A DNA stretch of 64,000 nt from Herbaspirillum sp. RTI4 (lineage in GTDB: Bacteria; Pseudomonadota; Gammaproteobacteria; Burkholderiales; Burkholderiaceae_D), in the NCBI RefSeq assembly GCF_034313965.1, contig NZ_JAVIWQ010000002.1, positions 1,922,001-1,986,000 of the forward strand. The letters are read 5' to 3'. Both the position numbers and the translations under genes were made by a program. Below, one piece after another: positions 24,791 to 34,323 of this stretch. The notes under the pieces were generated by a model. The model did not search any database, was not told the DNA's origin, and saw only the letters and a program-made list of their open reading frames with translations. Positions within the stretch are counted from its first letter, which is position 1, and each line of letters begins with the position of its first letter.

Positions 24791-25530
24791 TGACGGCCAC
24801 GACAACTACTACTAATACTGCGGCCATGCTGTCGTTTGAGAATGTCAGTACCAGCTATGGGGCGGTGGAAGCCTTGCATGGCATTTCGCTGCACGTCAAT
24901 CAGGGCGAAATCGTCACCCTGATCGGAGCGAACGGGGCGGGCAAGACGACCTTGCTGATGACCTTGTGCGGCAAACCGCGAGCCAGCAGCGGCAGCATTG
25001 TTTTTGAAGGACGCGATATTACGCAGGATGCGACCCACGACATCATGCGCCGGGGTCTGGCGATTTCTCCTGAGGGGCGGCGCGTATTTCCCAGTCTGAC
25101 CGTGCTGGAAAATCTGCAAATGGGCGCGTTTTTCGCCGACCGGCAAGCGATAGAAGAAGGTGTCGAGCATGTATTCACCTTGTTTCCACGGCTGCGGGAA
25201 CGACTTGCTCAGCGCGCCGGCACCATGTCCGGCGGCGAGCAGCAAATGCTGGCGATCGGCCGGGCGCTGATGAGCAAGCCGCGCCTGCTGTTGCTGGACG
25301 AACCTACGCTGGGACTGGCACCGTTGGTGATCGCGCAGATTTTCGACATCATCCGCATGATTCGCGATCAAGGCGTGACGGTCTTTCTGGTCGAGCAAAA
25401 TGCCAACAAGGCATTGGGTGTGGCCGATCGCGGGTATGTGCTGGAAAACGGGGTGGTGGTGATGTCGGATACGGGCGCTGCGCTGATGGCCAATCCTGCG
25501 GTGCGTCAGGCGTATCTGGGACACGGTTGA
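24787..25530 (+). CDS. livF: Branched-chain amino acid ABC transporter ATPase LivF
   Basis: 247 residues (or 246 from the next ATG). A short Thr-rich N-terminus precedes the ATPase: Walker A GANGAGKTTLL, signature MSGGEQQMLAIGRALM, Walker B LLLLDEPTLGLAP, H-loop VFLVEQNANKAL. This is the second ATPase of the importer and the last gene of the operon. It ends before a convergent terminator shared with hppD. Confidence 0.95.
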   Translation: MMTATTTTTNTAAMLSFENVSTSYGAVEALHGISLHVNQGEIVTLIGANGAGKTTLLMTLCGKPRASSGSIVFEGRDITQDATHDIMRRGLAISPEGRRVFPSLTVLENLQMGAFFADRQAIEEGVEHVFTLFPRLRERLAQRAGTMSGGEQQMLAIGRALMSKPRLLLLDEPTLGLAPLVIAQIFDIIRMIRDQGVTVFLVEQNANKALGVADRGYVLENGVVVMSDTGAALMANPAVRQAYLGHG

Positions 25531-25558
25531 GTGGTGTTTCGGGAGACTTGACAAGTCG

Positions 25559-25594
25559 CATTCCGGCAGGGAGAAAATGACCCCTGTCGGAATG
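25559..25594. terminator. Hairpin between convergent livF and hppD
   Basis: CATTCCGGCAGGG (25559-25571) and CCCCTGTCGGAATG (25581-25594) pair with one mismatch around a 9-base loop. It is placed to act on transcripts of both strands, although no long T-run follows. Confidence 0.6.
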
Positions 25595-25624
25595 GATTAT
25601 TGAGGCTGCTGGCTGAATGTATGA

Positions 25625-25669
25625 CGGGAATTTACAGAAGCGGGAATTTACAGCAGCGGGAATTTACAA
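25625..25669. repeat. 16-bp tandem repeat overlapping the hppD stop codon
   Basis: CGGGAATTTACA occurs at 25625, 25641 and 25657, a 16-bp period. The last copy contains the hppD stop codon (complement of TTA at 25664-25666), so the hppD 3' end seems to be the source of the two outer copies. Confidence 0.8.
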
Positions 25670-26767
25670 CACACCGCGCCGCATCTGATCCAGTTCTATC
25701 GATTCGAACAAGGCCTTGAAGTTGCCTTCGCCGAATCCGTCATTGCCTTTGCGCTGGATGATTTCGTAGAAAATTGGCCCGATCACGTTCTGCGTGAAAA
25801 TTTGCAGCAGCAAACCCTGACCCTCAGTCGGTGCGCCATCGATCAGAATCCGCAGTTCGCGTAAGGCCGCCAGATCTTCGCCGTGGCCAGGAACGCGGCG
25901 CTCAACCAGATCGTAGTAGGTGTCTATCGTGTCTTGCAGGGGTACTTTGCGTTCGCGCAAGGCGCGTACGGTTTGATAGATATTGTTCGTGCCCAGCGCG
26001 ATATGCTGGATGCCTTCGCCGTTGTATTGCTTCAGGAATTCCTCGATCTGCGATTTGTCGTCGGAGCTTTCGTTGATGGGGATACGGATTTTGCCGCAGG
26101 GACTGGTCATGGCGCGTGATTTCAGACCGGTCAGTTTGCCTTCGATATCGAAATACTTGATTTCACGGAAGTTGAACAGCGTTTCGTAAAACGAGGACCA
26201 TTTGTCCATCGCTCCACGCATGACGTTATGCGTCAGATGATCGATATAGGTCAGGCCGACGCCGACCGGATGGCGCGGCACGTTGGGGAGAAATTCGAAG
26301 TCGATGTCGTAGATGGAGCCGCGCTCGTCGTAGCGGTCGACCAGATACAGCAGCGAACCGCCGATGCCGCGGATGGCAGGGATATTCAATTCCATCGGTC
26401 CCAGTTTGGCGGCGACGCCTTCCGCACCCAGTTCCAATGCGCGGCGGTAGACATACGCGGCGTCTTTGACGCGGAACGCCATGGCGTTGGCCGACGCCCC
26501 ATGTACCTGGGCAAAGGCGGTGGCGTTGCTATCCGGTTCGGAGTTGATGATGAAGTTGATGTCGCCCTGACGGTAAAGCGTGACGTTTTTCGAGCGATGC
26601 CGCGCGACTGCCTGGAAACCCATCAGTTCCAGGACGGCGACAATGGGTGCCGGATCAAGTGCGGCATATTCTACGAATTCGAAACCATCCGTTCCCATGG
26701 GGTTGGCGAACAGGTCGCGGCTGGACGGCGCAGGGCCGTTGGCGGTGGTGGAAATGACGGTGTTCAT
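25664..26767 (-). CDS. hppD: 4-Hydroxyphenylpyruvate dioxygenase
   Basis: 367 residues from the ATG at 26767, preceded by GGAG at 7 bases. It has the two-domain vicinal oxygen chelate fold. The iron ligands are His in YIDHLTHNV, His in [14 protein letters not shown] and Glu in the C-terminal [18 protein letters not shown]. It converts 4-hydroxyphenylpyruvate and O2 to homogentisate and CO2 in tyrosine catabolism. The divergent Lrp-family gene is the probable regulator. Homogentisate dioxygenase genes are not in the window. Confidence 0.96.
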   Translation of the reverse strand: MNTVISTTANGPAPSSRDLFANPMGTDGFEFVEYAALDPAPIVAVLELMGFQAVARHRSKNVTLYRQGDINFIINSEPDSNATAFAQVHGASANAMAFRVKDAAYVYRRALELGAEGVAAKLGPMELNIPAIRGIGGSLLYLVDRYDERGSIYDIDFEFLPNVPRHPVGVGLTYIDHLTHNVMRGAMDKWSSFYETLFNFREIKYFDIEGKLTGLKSRAMTSPCGKIRIPINESSDDKSQIEEFLKQYNGEGIQHIALGTNNIYQTVRALRERKVPLQDTIDTYYDLVERRVPGHGEDLAALRELRILIDGAPTEGQGLLLQIFTQNVIGPIFYEIIQRKGNDGFGEGNFKALFESIELDQMRRGVL

Positions 26768-26950
26768 GATGCTCTCCTGCAGAATGTGAAGTGGTAATAG
26801 CTCAGTGGTGGAGGGCTTGATAGTGATGAATGTTGTGTTAGCCCGGACTGCAAGTTTATTGCGTAAATAGCGCAAAAAGTGATTGTTATTTGAGTGTGCA
26901 TCAATATAGTATGCATAAATAATTCAGTTTTATTCTAATTTAAGAATGTT

Positions 26951-27472
26951 ATGACCACAATTACAGTCGATCGCTTCGATCTGGCGCTTCTCAATGAATT
27001 GCAGAAGGACGGCCACATTACCAATAGCGCCCTGGGGCAGAAGGTTCACCTGTCTACTTCGCAAGTCAGCCGGCGTGTGCAACGTCTGGAGGAAGCGCAT
27101 GTCATTGAGCGGTATACCGCCGTATTGGATGCCGCAGTGGTCGGTCTGGGTGTGACTGCCTTTACGCATGTGACACTGGATCGCCAGGGCGAAAAGCGCG
27201 GCCTTGCCTTTGAACGCGAAATAGAAACGATGTCCGAGGTGCTGGAATGTTTTTCCGTGACGGGGGAGGCGGATTACATTCTGCGCATCGTCGCGCCCGA
27301 TCTGGCCTCGTTTTCAGAATTCATGATGACCAAGCTGGTCAGGCTGGCTGGGGTAACGAATGTCAAATCGAACATTACGCTGAAAAAAATCAAGCAGTCG
27401 CATGTGTTGCCGCTGGACCATGTCATGCAGCCAAAACAAAGCAAGCAGAAGATCCGTTTTTCGCATTCGTAA
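26951..27472 (+). CDS. Lrp/AsnC family regulator divergent from hppD
   Basis: 173 residues. An N-terminal helix-turn-helix (VDRFDLALLNELQKDGHITN, then LGQKVHLSTSQVSRRVQRLE) and a RAM domain (EVLECFSVTGEADYILRIV) define the family; the basic tail KQSKQKIRFSHS is an extra. It is divergent from hppD across a 183-base A+T-rich gap, so control of tyrosine catabolism is inferred. No clear Shine-Dalgarno precedes the ATG. Confidence 0.92.
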   Translation: MTTITVDRFDLALLNELQKDGHITNSALGQKVHLSTSQVSRRVQRLEEAHVIERYTAVLDAAVVGLGVTAFTHVTLDRQGEKRGLAFEREIETMSEVLECFSVTGEADYILRIVAPDLASFSEFMMTKLVRLAGVTNVKSNITLKKIKQSHVLPLDHVMQPKQSKQKIRFSHS

Positions 27473-27567
27473 CACCCCCCTCAAAGAAAAACAGGCGGCG
27501 CACCCGCGTCGTGCATTCAGTCTTTCAGCGAGGGGTTCTCGTTGTACCCACCTCAGGAGACTGGATC

Positions 27568-27693
27568 ATGAAAACAATAATACAAACAAGCGTACGCGTC
27601 GCAACGGCAATGTTGGCTCTGGCGAGCCTGACGGGCTGTTTTCGAATGGATTGGTTCAGTTCTGCTGAAGATGTCCTGGGCTATTTTTGGTAA
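27568..27693 (+). CDS. Very small lipoprotein (41 residues)
   Basis: The ORF starts at an ATG with AGGAGA nine bases upstream. It encodes a lysine-containing hydrophobic leader and a lipobox, ASLTGC (Cys near residue 24), followed by only about 17 mature residues (FRMDWFSSAEDVLGYFW). The form is that of a small lipoprotein of the entericidin or lysis-protein size class, though the sequence is not one I recognise. Acidic and aromatic residues in the tail suggest an amphipathic membrane-facing end. Confidence 0.55.
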   Translation: MKTIIQTSVRVATAMLALASLTGCFRMDWFSSAEDVLGYFW

Positions 27694-27743
27694 AGGTCTG
27701 ATTGCAGCCATTTAAAATCAATGGCAATTCCTGCTCTATCTAC

Positions 27744-27785
27744 ACGGCGCCCGCCCCCAGCTTTTTGCCAGGAGGTCGGCGCCGT
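27744..27785 (+). terminator. GC-rich hairpin after the small lipoprotein gene
   Basis: ACGGCGCC (27744-27751) and GGCGCCGT (27778-27785) form a perfect 8-bp stem with a 26-base loop. No U-run follows, so its role as a terminator is uncertain. Confidence 0.4.
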
Positions 27786-27906
27786 TGCTCTGTGTGCTAA
27801 GGCGGCGATCGCGGGCATTTCAAAGAACTTGTCCTCCTCCTGAACGGTTTTCCTTATCTGGTTAAACTAGCCGACTAATTAACTTCGTAATGAGACGATA
27901 CGCATC

Positions 27907-29169
27907 ATGGAATCTGCGACCAATTCGGTGCTTGACCTGTCCGCCCCCGCTCTTATTTCAACGACGCTCCCCAAAGACCCTGCCACGCCTGAAAAAACCG
28001 GTTTCCGCATACTCGCTGCGATTAGCGTGTCGCATTTTCTGAACGATATGATCCAGTCGCTGCTGCTGGCGATTTATCCCTTGCTCAAAGGGGATTTTCA
28101 TTTGAGTTTTGCGCAGATCGGGCTGATTACGCTGACCTTCCAGGTCACCGCTTCCCTGCTGCAACCGGTGGTGGGTTCCTATACCGACAAACATCCGAAG
28201 CCCTATTCGCTGGCCATCGGCATGGGCGCGACCTTGTGCGGCTTGCTGCTGCTGTCGGTGGCGCCGAATTTTTTGACGATTTTGCTGGCGGCCGCCTTAG
28301 TCGGTACCGGTTCTTCGATCTTCCATCCTGAAGCGTCGCGGGTGGCGCGCATGGCTTCCGGTGGTCGTCACGGACTGGCGCAATCCTTGTTTCAGGTGGG
28401 CGGCAATGCCGGCAGTTCGATGGGGCCGCTGCTGGCTGCCTGGGTCATTCTGCCGGGCGGACAGGCCAGCATTGCCTGGTTCTCGCTGGCGGCTTTGCTG
28501 GCGATTCTGATTTTGCGTCAGGTCGGTCACTGGTATGCGCATCAGCAATCGCTGGGGAAAACCAAGTCCATCAGAAAACCCGTGGGGCATGTCGAATTGC
28601 CGCGCAATAAGGTGATTTTTACGGTGGGCATTTTGCTGGTGCTGATTTTCTCCAAGTACTTTTACATGGCCAGCCTGTCGAGTTACTTCACGTTTTATCT
28701 GATCAGCAAATTCCAGTTGTCGGTGCAGGATGCGCAGTTCCATTTGTTCCTGTTCCTGTTCGCGGTAGCGGCAGGTACGGTGGTGGGCGGTCCGATAGGC
28801 GACCGCATCGGTCGCAAGCTGGTGATCTGGATTTCGATCCTCGGCGTTGCGCCGTTTACCCTGATGCTGCCGTACGCCGATCTGTTCTGGACCAGCGTCC
28901 TGACGGTCATCATCGGTCTGGTGCTGGCCTCGGCTTTTTCCGCGATTCTGGTGTACGCGCAAGAATTGATTCCGGGTAAAGTCGGGATGGTTTCAGGGCT
29001 GTTCTTCGGCTTTGCCTTCGGCATGGGGGGAATTGGCGCGGCATTGCTGGGGAAACTGGCCGATATGACCAGTATTGGCTATGTCTATCAGGTGTGCTCT
29101 TTCCTGCCGCTGATTGGTTTGCTGGCAGCGTTTCTGCCCAATTTCAACAAACTGCGGCACGCAGCCTGA
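27907..29169 (+). CDS. fsr: MFS efflux transporter, fosmidomycin-resistance (Fsr) type
   Basis: 420 residues with about 12 membrane helices. SHFLNDMIQSLLLAIYPLLK (residues about 41-60), GSSIFHPEASRVARMASGGRHG and GQASIAWFSLAALLA match Fsr-type major facilitator pumps. The loop GPIGDRIGRK fits the MFS motif A. In E. coli Fsr exports fosmidomycin; the natural substrate is unknown. It is monocistronic. A 31-residue N-terminal extension precedes the first helix. Confidence 0.9.
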   Translation: MESATNSVLDLSAPALISTTLPKDPATPEKTGFRILAAISVSHFLNDMIQSLLLAIYPLLKGDFHLSFAQIGLITLTFQVTASLLQPVVGSYTDKHPKPYSLAIGMGATLCGLLLLSVAPNFLTILLAAALVGTGSSIFHPEASRVARMASGGRHGLAQSLFQVGGNAGSSMGPLLAAWVILPGGQASIAWFSLAALLAILILRQVGHWYAHQQSLGKTKSIRKPVGHVELPRNKVIFTVGILLVLIFSKYFYMASLSSYFTFYLISKFQLSVQDAQFHLFLFLFAVAAGTVVGGPIGDRIGRKLVIWISILGVAPFTLMLPYADLFWTSVLTVIIGLVLASAFSAILVYAQELIPGKVGMVSGLFFGFAFGMGGIGAALLGKLADMTSIGYVYQVCSFLPLIGLLAAFLPNFNKLRHAA

Positions 29170-29297
29170 ACCAGGAAGCGGGTATTGCCGGGCGCTTCGC
29201 CATGAGGCGGCCGGCAATATCGGACTAGTCTGTTACAGTGGGTGGAGGAATGGCGCTGCTTTGCAGGCCGATTGTTTCATCTAAAGGCGACAGGATC

Positions 29298-29969
29298 ATG
29301 ATTACGGTTCACCACTTAAATAATTCGCGCTCGCAGCGCGTGCTCTGGCTGCTGGAAGAGCTGGGGCTGGAATACGACATCCGGCACTATCAACGTGATC
29401 CGGTCACTATGTTGGCTCCTGAGTCCTTGCGCAAAATCCATCCATTGGGAAAATCTCCCGTCATCACCGATGGCGATCTGACGATTGCCGAGTCGGGAGC
29501 CATCATCGAGTATCTGGTCGAGCGCTACGGACAGGGGCGGCTGGCCCCTGCGGTCGGTACGCCGGAGCGCTTGCGTTATACCTATTGGCTGCATTATGCG
29601 GAAGGTTCCGCCATGCCTCTGCTGGTGCTTAAATTAATTTTCGGGCGCTTGGGAAAACCACCGATGCCGGCGTTGATTCGTCCGATTGCCGGTCTGATCG
29701 GCAAGGGATTGCAGGATCGTTTTATTGATCCGCAACTGGCGCGGCATAGGGATTATCTGGAAGCGGAATTGGGTCACACGGGCTGGTTTGCCGGCGCGGA
29801 TTTTAGTGCGGCCGATATCCAGATGAGTTTTCCTATTGAAGCCATGCACGCCCGTGGCGGCGCCGATGCGCGTTACCCCCATTTGCAGGAATTTCTGACC
29901 CGCATCCACGCTCGTCCGGCCTATGTGCGCGCGTTACAACGTGGGGGACCCTACGAATTAGGACGTTAA
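29298..29969 (+). CDS. Glutathione S-transferase
   Basis: 223 residues from the ATG at 29298. The thioredoxin-like N-terminal domain has the active-site region NNSRSQRVLWLLEELGLEY (Ser near residue 10) and the glutathione-binding GKSPVITDGDLTIAESGAIIEYL. The helical C-terminal domain has WFAGADFSAADIQMSFP. The form resembles beta-class or YfcF/YibF-like fungal-type enzymes. It acts in the cytoplasm on electrophiles or peroxides; the substrate is unknown. Confidence 0.92.
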   Translation: MITVHHLNNSRSQRVLWLLEELGLEYDIRHYQRDPVTMLAPESLRKIHPLGKSPVITDGDLTIAESGAIIEYLVERYGQGRLAPAVGTPERLRYTYWLHYAEGSAMPLLVLKLIFGRLGKPPMPALIRPIAGLIGKGLQDRFIDPQLARHRDYLEAELGHTGWFAGADFSAADIQMSFPIEAMHARGGADARYPHLQEFLTRIHARPAYVRALQRGGPYELGR

Positions 29970-30056
29970 TCGTTGCTGTGCCCCAAGTCTTCACCGCGAG
30001 CCTTCACCGCCAGCTGTAACCAACGGGTTCCGTTGGTTCGATAGAGAAAGACAGGA

Positions 30057-31388
30057 ATGAGTTTTTTTGCCAGTGTGTTCGTTATTTTTTTACTGCTGTT
30101 ATTCAGCGCATTTCTTTCGTGCGCGGAAATTTCTTTAGCGGCTTCACGCAAAATCCAGCTCGATATGCTGGCCAAGGCGGGAGTGCAAGACGCGGTCAAA
30201 GTACTGGCCTTGCAGGCATTGCCGGGAAATTTCTTTACGGTCGTGCAAATCGGTTTGAATGCCGTAGCGATTCTCGGCGGGGTGGTGGGCGAACCGGCGC
30301 TGACGCCGCATCTGCAGGCAGCAATAGGCTGGCTGTATCAGGGGCCCTGGCTGGAAAATATTGCGTTTTCTTGTTCGTTCATTCTGGTGACCTCGGTGTT
30401 CATTCTGTTTGCCGATCTGATCCCGAAACGGCTGGCCATGTCGTCGCCGGAGCGGCTGGCGGTGCTGCTCGTGCGGCCCATGCTATTTTTTGTGGTGCTG
30501 TTCAAGCCCCTGATATGGGTATTCAACGGTTTGTGCAAATTGATCTTCAGCCTGTTCGGTTTGCCACAGGCACGCCTCGATACGATCACGCCGCATGAGA
30601 TTCACGCCATGGTGGACGCTGGCGCGCAAGCGGGTGTGCTGCTGGACCAGGAACACCATCTGATCGAAAACGTCTTTGAGCTGGAATCGCGCTATGCGCC
30701 GTCGGCCATGACGCCGCGCGATAGCATCGTCGCATTTTTTCTGACCGACGATGAGGCGCAGATCCGTCAGAAAATTGTCGATTATCCCTATTCGCGCTTT
30801 TTGGTGTGTGAGGAGAATATCGACGAGATACGCGGCTACATCGATACCAAGGATGTGTTGAAACGCTTGTTGCGTGGCGAACATTTCAGCTTGCTCGACA
30901 AGGGGCTGATGCACATTCCGCTAACGATTCCCGATAGTTTGAATTTGTGGGAAGTGCTGGAACGCATGAAAACCATCGATGAGGATTTCGCCGTGGTGGT
31001 CAATGAATATGCGCTGGTGGTGGGCATTATCACGATTACCGACGTCACCAATGTGTTGATGGGCAATCTCTTGAATATCGCCGTGGAAGAGCAGCAAATC
31101 GTTAAACGCGATGCGCATTCATGGCTGATGGATGGGGCAACGCCGCTGGCCGATGTGATGCACGCGCTCGATCTGACGGCATTCCCCAATCCCCTCGGTT
31201 ATGAAACCCTGGCCGGATTCATCATGTACAAGCTACGCAGGATTCCCAAAAAAGCCGATTTTGCGACGCACGAGGATTTCAAATTTGAAGTGGTCGATAT
31301 CGAGGGGCATCGTATTAATCAACTACTGGTTACCCGCATTAGTGGGGGCAGTGCCGTGGAGAGTATTGCTGCGAAATTATTGGGGTAG
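30057..31388 (+). CDS. CNNM/CorC-type membrane protein (DUF21-CBS-CBS-CorC_HlyC)
   Basis: 443 residues. Residues 1-190 form the DUF21 domain with four hydrophobic segments (FLSCAEISLAASRK, FADLIPKRLA). A CBS pair follows (MTPRDSIVAFFLTDD..., VLERMKTIDEDFAVVVNEYALVVGIITITDV), then a C-terminal CorC_HlyC domain (PLGYETLAGFIMYKLRRIP). Such proteins of the YtfL/YfjD group act in Mg2+ or polyamine homeostasis at the inner membrane. AGACAGGA precedes the ATG. Confidence 0.92.
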   Translation: MSFFASVFVIFLLLLFSAFLSCAEISLAASRKIQLDMLAKAGVQDAVKVLALQALPGNFFTVVQIGLNAVAILGGVVGEPALTPHLQAAIGWLYQGPWLENIAFSCSFILVTSVFILFADLIPKRLAMSSPERLAVLLVRPMLFFVVLFKPLIWVFNGLCKLIFSLFGLPQARLDTITPHEIHAMVDAGAQAGVLLDQEHHLIENVFELESRYAPSAMTPRDSIVAFFLTDDEAQIRQKIVDYPYSRFLVCEENIDEIRGYIDTKDVLKRLLRGEHFSLLDKGLMHIPLTIPDSLNLWEVLERMKTIDEDFAVVVNEYALVVGIITITDVTNVLMGNLLNIAVEEQQIVKRDAHSWLMDGATPLADVMHALDLTAFPNPLGYETLAGFIMYKLRRIPKKADFATHEDFKFEVVDIEGHRINQLLVTRISGGSAVESIAAKLLG

Positions 31389-31500
31389 TACCAGTCTTAT
31401 TAATTCATAGGAATCACTCGGGTTCTTTGAATTCTATTTTCTGTTTCTATAAAGCGTGGGTCATCTCCATTAGATTTAAGAATTTAATGGAGGTAGCGCC

Positions 31501-32445
31501 ATGTTTCATTTCAATGCCGGTTTGCCTGTTTTATCCACATCATCTTCTATTACAACGCCTTACGGACTGGCTAATTTTCGCAGCTGGTCGGTCTATGTGC
31601 CGGATGGGCTTGAGCAGGAATTATCCCGACGCACAGGGGCGGTGGAGCATGCCATGCTCAATGCGTTGGCAACCTATTGGGGATGCAACGTGAGCATCAG
31701 TGGCTTCGAGGGTATGCCAGCAACAGTCAGCAACCCTTATCTGAGCGGCAGTCTTCAGCCTAATTCTGTAGAAATGCGTTTTGTGCGGCTTCCCGCGCCT
31801 CAGCATTGGCGTAGCGAGCAGCCGTATTTAATGTATCTGGATATCGATGAGGCCGCTCTCGGTCACCGGACCGCTGTGGTGCAGTTTCCGGCCGATCCGG
31901 CAGCGCGTAATCAGGAAATTTTTTATCGGAATCCAGCGTTCTATCAGGCGATTTCCGCCGCCAACATCATCGTCCGAAAATGGGATATCCGAACCTTGGA
32001 TCAAACCACCTGCATTGCCGAGCTGAGGCAGGCGCTGACCTTGATTCTGGGCTTCGATTCGAATGAATTTCCAACATTGGCGGAGGCGCTAGCTGCGCAC
32101 TTGCCGGGGACGAATCAGGCGCGCCAGGAGCAAGCTGTGCAACCTGCGCCAACCGATTTGCGATTGCGAGAAAACAAGCGAAGAATCAGTCAGGTGGAGG
32201 GCCCCGCAAGTTCGTCTGCCGGTCCGAGAGACAACCGCTTGCAGCATTCTGTCGCAGGCAATGCCACTCCTACGCCCAGCTCAAGCATGCAAAATCCAGG
32301 GGATGAGGCTTATGATGAATCTTTTCTTGCCGAATCATTGGCAAACCCTTCCATGGGCGCTGTGCAACGCTGGTTACAGGATAACCAGAAGATGTTGGAG
32401 CGCAATCCAGATACCTTTGATGAGGATGCCAGGCGGGGTCATTAA
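31501..32445 (+). CDS. Orphan protein of unknown function
   Basis: 314 residues with TGGAGG seven bases before the ATG, so clearly expressed as a gene. I recognise no family. The N-terminus is rich in Ser and Thr (LSTSSSITTPYG), with no signal peptide or membrane segment. Residues about 25-205 look globular; residues about 205-270 are low-complexity (Gln, Pro, Ser, Arg); the end is acidic and helical. A disordered Ser-rich N-terminus without export signal is the pattern of type III secretion effectors, but nothing else supports this and no secretion genes are near. The last codons run into a 14-bp repeat array that supplies the stop. Confidence 0.75.
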   Translation: MFHFNAGLPVLSTSSSITTPYGLANFRSWSVYVPDGLEQELSRRTGAVEHAMLNALATYWGCNVSISGFEGMPATVSNPYLSGSLQPNSVEMRFVRLPAPQHWRSEQPYLMYLDIDEAALGHRTAVVQFPADPAARNQEIFYRNPAFYQAISAANIIVRKWDIRTLDQTTCIAELRQALTLILGFDSNEFPTLAEALAAHLPGTNQARQEQAVQPAPTDLRLRENKRRISQVEGPASSSAGPRDNRLQHSVAGNATPTPSSSMQNPGDEAYDESFLAESLANPSMGAVQRWLQDNQKMLERNPDTFDEDARRGH

Positions 32446-32538
32446 AGTAGGCTAATTAAAGTAGGCTAATTAAAGTAGGCTAATTAAAGTAGGCTAATTA
32501 AAGTGAGCGAATTAAAGTAGGCTAATTAAAGTGGGCTT
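32441..32538 (+). repeat. 14-bp minisatellite starting in the orphan gene's stop codon
   Basis: Seven tandem units of ATTAAAGTAGGCTA or close variants (ATTAAAGTGAGCGA, ATTAAAGTGGGCTT) occur, with a decayed eighth. The first unit contains the TAA stop of the orphan gene. Unit length is not a multiple of three, so all forward frames meet stops. Confidence 0.9.
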
Positions 32539-32582
32539 AATTAAAGCCAGCTCATTTTATCGGGCTGATTTCGCTCCTAACG

Positions 32583-32635
32583 AAAAACCCTCTGACAATC
32601 CGGCGATAGGCCGTTTTGTTCAGAGGGTTTTTTCA
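32583..32635. terminator. Bidirectional terminator between orphan gene and helicase gene
   Basis: AAAAACCCTCTGA (32583-32595) and TCAGAGGGTTTTT (32620-32632) pair perfectly over 13 bp. The A-run before and T-run after the stem allow termination on both strands. A small inner stem CGGC...GCCG sits in the loop. Confidence 0.9.
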
Positions 32636-32708
32636 TGCAAAGCAATCTTGCTTAGTGCGGTTGTCGTGACATTGTGGATGAGGCGATGTCAGGCGCTGGA
32701 GCCGATAA

Positions 32709-34070
32709 TTAGCGTCCGCGTCCGCCAGAGCGATGCGTCGGGCCTGCTGGCCGGGCAGCCGGTCCGCGTCCACCTGGTTTGGCAGGGCCAGTATTGGGCC
32801 TTGGCGCACCTGCCGGTTTATTGCCGGAACCTGCATTGCGATTGCCACCGCCGCCGCCGCTACGGCCATTGCCACCACGTCCGCCGCCGCCTGCGCTACG
32901 CAGTTGAATCGGTTCGGCTTTCGCATTTGGATCCGGTTCGAAACCGGCGATCACTTCGACCGGGATTTCGCGCTTGATGAAACGTTCGATATCGCGCAAC
33001 AGCATGTGTTCGTCGACGCAGACCAGCGAGACTGCTTCGCCAGTCGCGCCAGCGCGGCCGGTACGGCCGATACGATGGACGTAATCTTCAGCGACGTTCG
33101 GCAAATCGTAGTTGACGACGTGTGGCAACTGGTCGATGTCGATACCGCGCGCGGCGATATCGGTAGCAATCAGGGTTTGCAGCTTGCCGTCCTTGAATTC
33201 GGCCAGCGCCCGGGTGCGTGCTGCCTGGCTCTTGTTACCGTGAATCGCCATGGCGCTGATGCCATCTTGTTCCAGTTGTTCCACCAGCTTGTTCGCGCCG
33301 TGCTTGGTGCGGGTAAACACCAGCGTTTGCTTCCAGCCGTTAGTCTTGATCAGATGCGACAACAGGGGATGCTTGGCATTGCGATCGACCGGATGGATTT
33401 TTTGCGAAATCACTTCCACGGTAGAGTTGCGACGCGCTACTTCGATCATGGCTGGGGCATTCAGCAGGCTATCGGCCAGCGTCTTGATTTCGTCCGAGAA
33501 CGTCGCGGAGAACAGCAGGTTCTGACGTTTCTTCGGCAGGGCGGCCAGCACCTTGCGGATGTCGCGAATGAAACCCATGTCCAGCATGCGGTCGGCTTCG
33601 TCCAGGATCAGGATTTCGACGTGTTGCAGATCGACGGTATTTTGTTGCATGTGATCGAGCAGGCGGCCAGGGGTGGCGACCAGCACATCAATGCCTTGCT
33701 TGAGGATGCGGATTTGCGGGTTGATACCGACGCCGCCGAAAATGCAGGTGGAAGTCAGTTGAACGTATTTGCCGTAGAGGCGCACGCTTTCTTCGACTTG
33801 TGCCGCGAGTTCGCGTGTCGGGGTCAGGATCAGCGCGCGGATCGGGGTGTGGCCGTTGATCTTGGCGCGGGGATTGGCCATCAGGCGTTGCAGCATCGGC
33901 AGCGTGAAACCGGCTGTTTTACCAGTACCGGTTTGCGCGCCGGCCAGCAGATCGCCGCCGGCCAGTACTGCGGGAATGGCTTGCGCCTGAATAGGGGTAG
34001 GGACGGTATAACCTTGTTCGGTAACGGCACGAACGAGTTCCTCAGACAAGCCGAGAGCAGAAAATGACAT
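32709..34070 (-). CDS. rhlE: DEAD-box ATP-dependent RNA helicase, RhlE type
   Basis: 453 residues with all helicase motifs: Q motif [11 protein letters not shown], motif I AQTGTGKT, Ia [14 protein letters not shown] ([10 protein letters not shown]), [16 protein letters not shown] and [12 protein letters not shown]. The C-terminal 70 residues are Gly/Arg/Pro-rich ([17 protein letters not shown]), an RNA-binding tail. RhlE acts in ribosome assembly and mRNA turnover. It is single, divergent from the ferredoxin gene, and ends at a bidirectional terminator. Confidence 0.95.
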   Translation of the reverse strand: MSFSALGLSEELVRAVTEQGYTVPTPIQAQAIPAVLAGGDLLAGAQTGTGKTAGFTLPMLQRLMANPRAKINGHTPIRALILTPTRELAAQVEESVRLYGKYVQLTSTCIFGGVGINPQIRILKQGIDVLVATPGRLLDHMQQNTVDLQHVEILILDEADRMLDMGFIRDIRKVLAALPKKRQNLLFSATFSDEIKTLADSLLNAPAMIEVARRNSTVEVISQKIHPVDRNAKHPLLSHLIKTNGWKQTLVFTRTKHGANKLVEQLEQDGISAMAIHGNKSQAARTRALAEFKDGKLQTLIATDIAARGIDIDQLPHVVNYDLPNVAEDYVHRIGRTGRAGATGEAVSLVCVDEHMLLRDIERFIKREIPVEVIAGFEPDPNAKAEPIQLRSAGGGGRGGNGRSGGGGGNRNAGSGNKPAGAPRPNTGPAKPGGRGPAARPAGPTHRSGGRGR

Positions 34071-34323
34071 AGTGGTGGTGTAGGGTAAAAATTATCGGCC
34101 TGTCGCCGTAAAAGGCGCCAGTCGCAGGCAAACGGGATTGGGAGGTCGGGAGACAGCGGTCGTTGACTGGAACATGAACCGCACGGTGGGCAGTATAACA
34201 GCCCGTTCCGCATTGCAGCTAAAAATCTCACGATGTGGTAACTGAGGGCCTTTTGCACCGCTTGGGCAGGTAGACTGTTTGTCATCGAGCACTGCAACAA
34301 ACGATCCCGGAGGACGCTTCTCA

